DNA of 6,490 nucleotides, from assembly GCA_020851855.1 (NCBI GenBank), contig JADZBY010000242.1, forward strand, positions 1 through 6,490, read 5' to 3'. Both the position numbers and the translations under genes were made by a program. The stretch's first letter is position 1; every line of letters starts with the position of its first letter. The notes beneath the pieces are model-generated. The model was not told where the DNA came from. It made no database searches and was given only the letters and a program-made list of their open reading frames with translations. Source of the stretch: Anaerolineae bacterium. GTDB lineage: Bacteria > Chloroflexota > Anaerolineae > Aggregatilineales > UBA2796. Shown here piece after piece: positions 4,406-6,490 of this stretch.

Positions 4406-6490
4406 ATGGCATTTATCGAAGCCCCCACGACGTTCTACCTGGGGCGCAGATATGACCCCGAAAAGGGCCAGATGGCCGACGAGGTGGTCTATTACGACTC
4501 CCGCGACCTGACCACCCATGCGGTTGTCGTCGGCATGACCGGCAGCGGCAAAACCGGCCTGTGCATCTCCCTTCTGGAAGAAGCTGCGCTCGACGGTGTG
4601 CCCACCATCGCCATTGACCCAAAGGGCGACATCACTAACCTTCTTCTTACCTTTCCCCAGCTTCGCCCGGAAGACTTCGCGCCCTGGATCAACCCCAGCG
4701 ACGCCCAGCGGGCCGGCCTGGAGATCAACGAGTACGCCAGCGAAGTAGCGCAGACGTGGCGCGAAGGGCTGGCCAAGTGGGGAATCTCGCAGCAGCGGAT
4801 GCAAAATCTGGTCAACGCCGCCCAGTTCAGTATCTATACGCCCGGCTCCGAAGCCGGCCTGCCGGTGAACATCCTGGCGTCGTTCGAAGCGCCGCGCACC
4901 GGTTGGGTGGGCAACGAGGAATTTCACCGCGAGCAGATCAGCGGCATCACACGCGGCCTGCTGGCGCTGGTCGGTAAACAGGTGGACCCGGTCAAGGACC
5001 GCGAGCACGTCCTGATCGCCAACATCATCGAAGAGGCGTGGAAAGTCGGGCGCGACCTGACGCTTGAGGACATCATCCTGCAAGTGCAGAATCCGCCCTT
5101 CCCACGCCTGGGCGTATTCGACGTGAACACCTTCTTCCCGGAAAAAGATCGTTTCAAGCTGGCGCGCGAATTGAACAACGTCGTGGCCTCGCCCACCATC
5201 CAGACCTGGATCAGCGGCGAATCCATCGACATGCGCAGCCTGCTCTACACGCCCGAAGGCAAGGCGCGCGTCTCGATCTTCTACCTCTCGCACCTGACCG
5301 AAGCCGAGCAGACGTTCATCATCACGCTGCTGCTCGAAAACATGATCAGCTGGATGCACACGCTGGGCGGGACCACGAGCCTGCGCGCCATCCTGTACTT
5401 TGACGAGGTATTCGGGCACTTCCCGCCCGCGCCGCGCAACCCACCGACCAAAGAGCCGCTGCTGCGCATCCTGAAGACGGCGCGCGCGTTCGGCATCGGC
5501 ACGATTGTGGCCACGCAAAACCCCGGCGACCTCGATTACAAGGGCCTGTCCAACGCGGGCACGTGGTGGATCGGCAAGCTCCAGACCGACAACGACAAGA
5601 AGCGGCTGTTGGGTGGGATGGAGAGCGCCGCCACCGCCGAGAGCCGCCTCGATGTCAAGTCGCTCGACTCGCTCATTTCCGGGCTGGCCCCGCGCGTGTT
5701 CCTGATGCACAACGTCCACGACGACGGCGGCCCGACCCTGTTGCACACCCGCTGGGCGATGAGCTACCTGCGCGGCCCGCTGACGCGGACCCAGGTGCGC
5801 ACGCTCATGGAGCCGCAGCGGCAGGCGCTTCTGGCCGGCTTGACCGGCGCGGCCCCGTCTGCGGCATCGGCAGCCGCTCCGGCCAGCGCCGCGGCCCCGG
5901 CGGCCAGTGTGGCCCGTTCGGCGGCGGCTGCCCCGGCGGGCGCGGGCACGGCCAACCCGATCCAGCCGCGCGCCACGCCCATCGGCGTCAGTTTCATGCG
6001 CCCGGCCATTGCCGAGCCGCCGCCTGCGCGCGGCAGCACGCCGCCGCCCGACTTCCTGCCCGGCGAAGCGCCCGCCCGCGCCGGCTCCACGCCGCCGCCC
6101 AGCCTGCCCGAAGCCGCGCCCGGCGCAAGTGCGAGCCAGGCCGCCCCACCACCGCCCGAATCGGGCGCAGCGGGCGACGCGGCCAAACCCAGCTTCCTGG
6201 ACCGGCTGGCGAAGGAATCGGCGGCAAAAGCCAGCGCCGCCCCGGCCAGCGCGCCGCCGGAGCAGGCCCAGCAAGCCCAATCCTTCGCGCCGGCTGCGCC
6301 CTTCCAGTTTGTGAGGAAGCCGCCTTCGGGCCAGACGCCCACGCCGCCGCCCGAAGACCCGGCCAATCCGGCCATGACGGAAGTCGCCCAGCCGCCCGCG
6401 CCCGGCGCGAGTAGCTTCTGGACGACGCCCGAACCGCAAGCGCCGCCCACACCGCCTGCGCCATCGGGGCAGCCGTCGCAGCCGTCACAG
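4406..6490 (+). CDS. HerA/DUF87-like ATPase with long Pro/Ala-rich tail, 3' end outside the window
   Basis: The frame from ATG 4406 stays open to the last base (695 codons). The ATPase core spans residues 1 to about 470: Walker A GMTGSGKT at 43-50, IDPKGD at 70-75, Walker B AILYFDEVFG at 328-337 with D333/E334, and a sensor-like ATQNPGDLDYKGLSNAGTW from about 369. This matches the HerA/VirB4-like branch (DUF87-type) of P-loop ATPases, which form hexamers and move DNA or protein. From about residue 478 the chain becomes a disordered-looking Ala/Pro/Gly tail with three TPPP motifs (near 545, 562 and 646) and short aromatic islands such as SFLDRLAK (596-603). An ATG seven bases earlier is out of frame. 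The ribosome site is weak (AAAAGG about ten bases upstream). The gene diverges from the receiver and continues to the right. No nuclease partner (NurA, Sir2, DUF4297) is visible, so repair, defence or secretion roles cannot be told apart. I recall similar stand-alone ATPases in Chloroflexota. Confidence 0.88.
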   Translation, partial: MAFIEAPTTFYLGRRYDPEKGQMADEVVYYDSRDLTTHAVVVGMTGSGKTGLCISLLEEAALDGVPTIAIDPKGDITNLLLTFPQLRPEDFAPWINPSDAQRAGLEINEYASEVAQTWREGLAKWGISQQRMQNLVNAAQFSIYTPGSEAGLPVNILASFEAPRTGWVGNEEFHREQISGITRGLLALVGKQVDPVKDREHVLIANIIEEAWKVGRDLTLEDIILQVQNPPFPRLGVFDVNTFFPEKDRFKLARELNNVVASPTIQTWISGESIDMRSLLYTPEGKARVSIFYLSHLTEAEQTFIITLLLENMISWMHTLGGTTSLRAILYFDEVFGHFPPAPRNPPTKEPLLRILKTARAFGIGTIVATQNPGDLDYKGLSNAGTWWIGKLQTDNDKKRLLGGMESAATAESRLDVKSLDSLISGLAPRVFLMHNVHDDGGPTLLHTRWAMSYLRGPLTRTQVRTLMEPQRQALLAGLTGAAPSAASAAAPASAAAPAASVARSAAAAPAGAGTANPIQPRATPIGVSFMRPAIAEPPPARGSTPPPDFLPGEAPARAGSTPPPSLPEAAPGASASQAAPPPPESGAAGDAAKPSFLDRLAKESAAKASAAPASAPPEQAQQAQSFAPAAPFQFVRKPPSGQTPTPPPEDPANPAMTEVAQPPAPGASSFWTTPEPQAPPTPPAPSGQPSQPSQ

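Noticed and set aside
4274..6439. A 721-codon open frame on the minus strand
   Set aside because: It is antisense to the ATPase gene, whose motifs are unmistakable. The product is Arg/Gly-rich with no family pattern, a usual effect of high GC at third codon positions.

Overview
The window is GC-rich (about two thirds G+C in the genes). It reads as bacterial chromosome, most likely a Chloroflexota (Anaerolineae-like) genome or metagenomic bin. That placement is inference. It rests on the style of the HerA-like ATPase with its long Pro/Ala tail, on a multi-membrane PAS sensor, and on G/C-rich dispersed palindromes of the CTCACCCCCGGCCCCTCTCC type, which I recall as common in such genomes. There is no rRNA, tRNA, CRISPR array, transposase gene or phage gene.

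Layout from left to right: (1) 1-1937, minus strand: the N-terminal 645 codons of a membrane sensor with seven N-terminal membrane segments, a large probably extracytoplasmic domain, an eighth membrane segment and a PAS domain; its output domain lies beyond base 1. (2) 1938-2810: an 873-base gene-free stretch. Its right half is built of nested palindromes: two copies of an identical 59-bp hairpin unit, with a miniature inverted-repeat element (about 159 bp, 18-bp terminal inverted repeats, TA at both ends) between them. Its left half is less GC-rich and holds candidate promoter and operator signals for the sensor gene. (3) 2811-3683, minus: a complete Memo-family protein, AmmeMemoRadiSam system protein B. 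(4) 3773-4147, minus: a complete stand-alone CheY-like receiver. (5) 4148-4405: a divergent intergenic region with candidate promoters in both directions. (6) 4406-6490, plus: a HerA/DUF87-type ATPase whose complete ATPase core is followed by more than 200 residues of Pro/Ala-rich tail, still open at the window end.

The receiver and amrB are codirectional but 89 bases apart, and amrB seems to have its own extended -10 promoter, so an obligate operon is not shown. The receiver and the truncated sensor could belong to one signalling pathway, but nothing in the sequence proves it. The ATPase is divergently transcribed and probably heads a different unit that continues to the right. I see no clearly new system. 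The most unusual items are the nested palindrome/MITE block and the ATPase tail.
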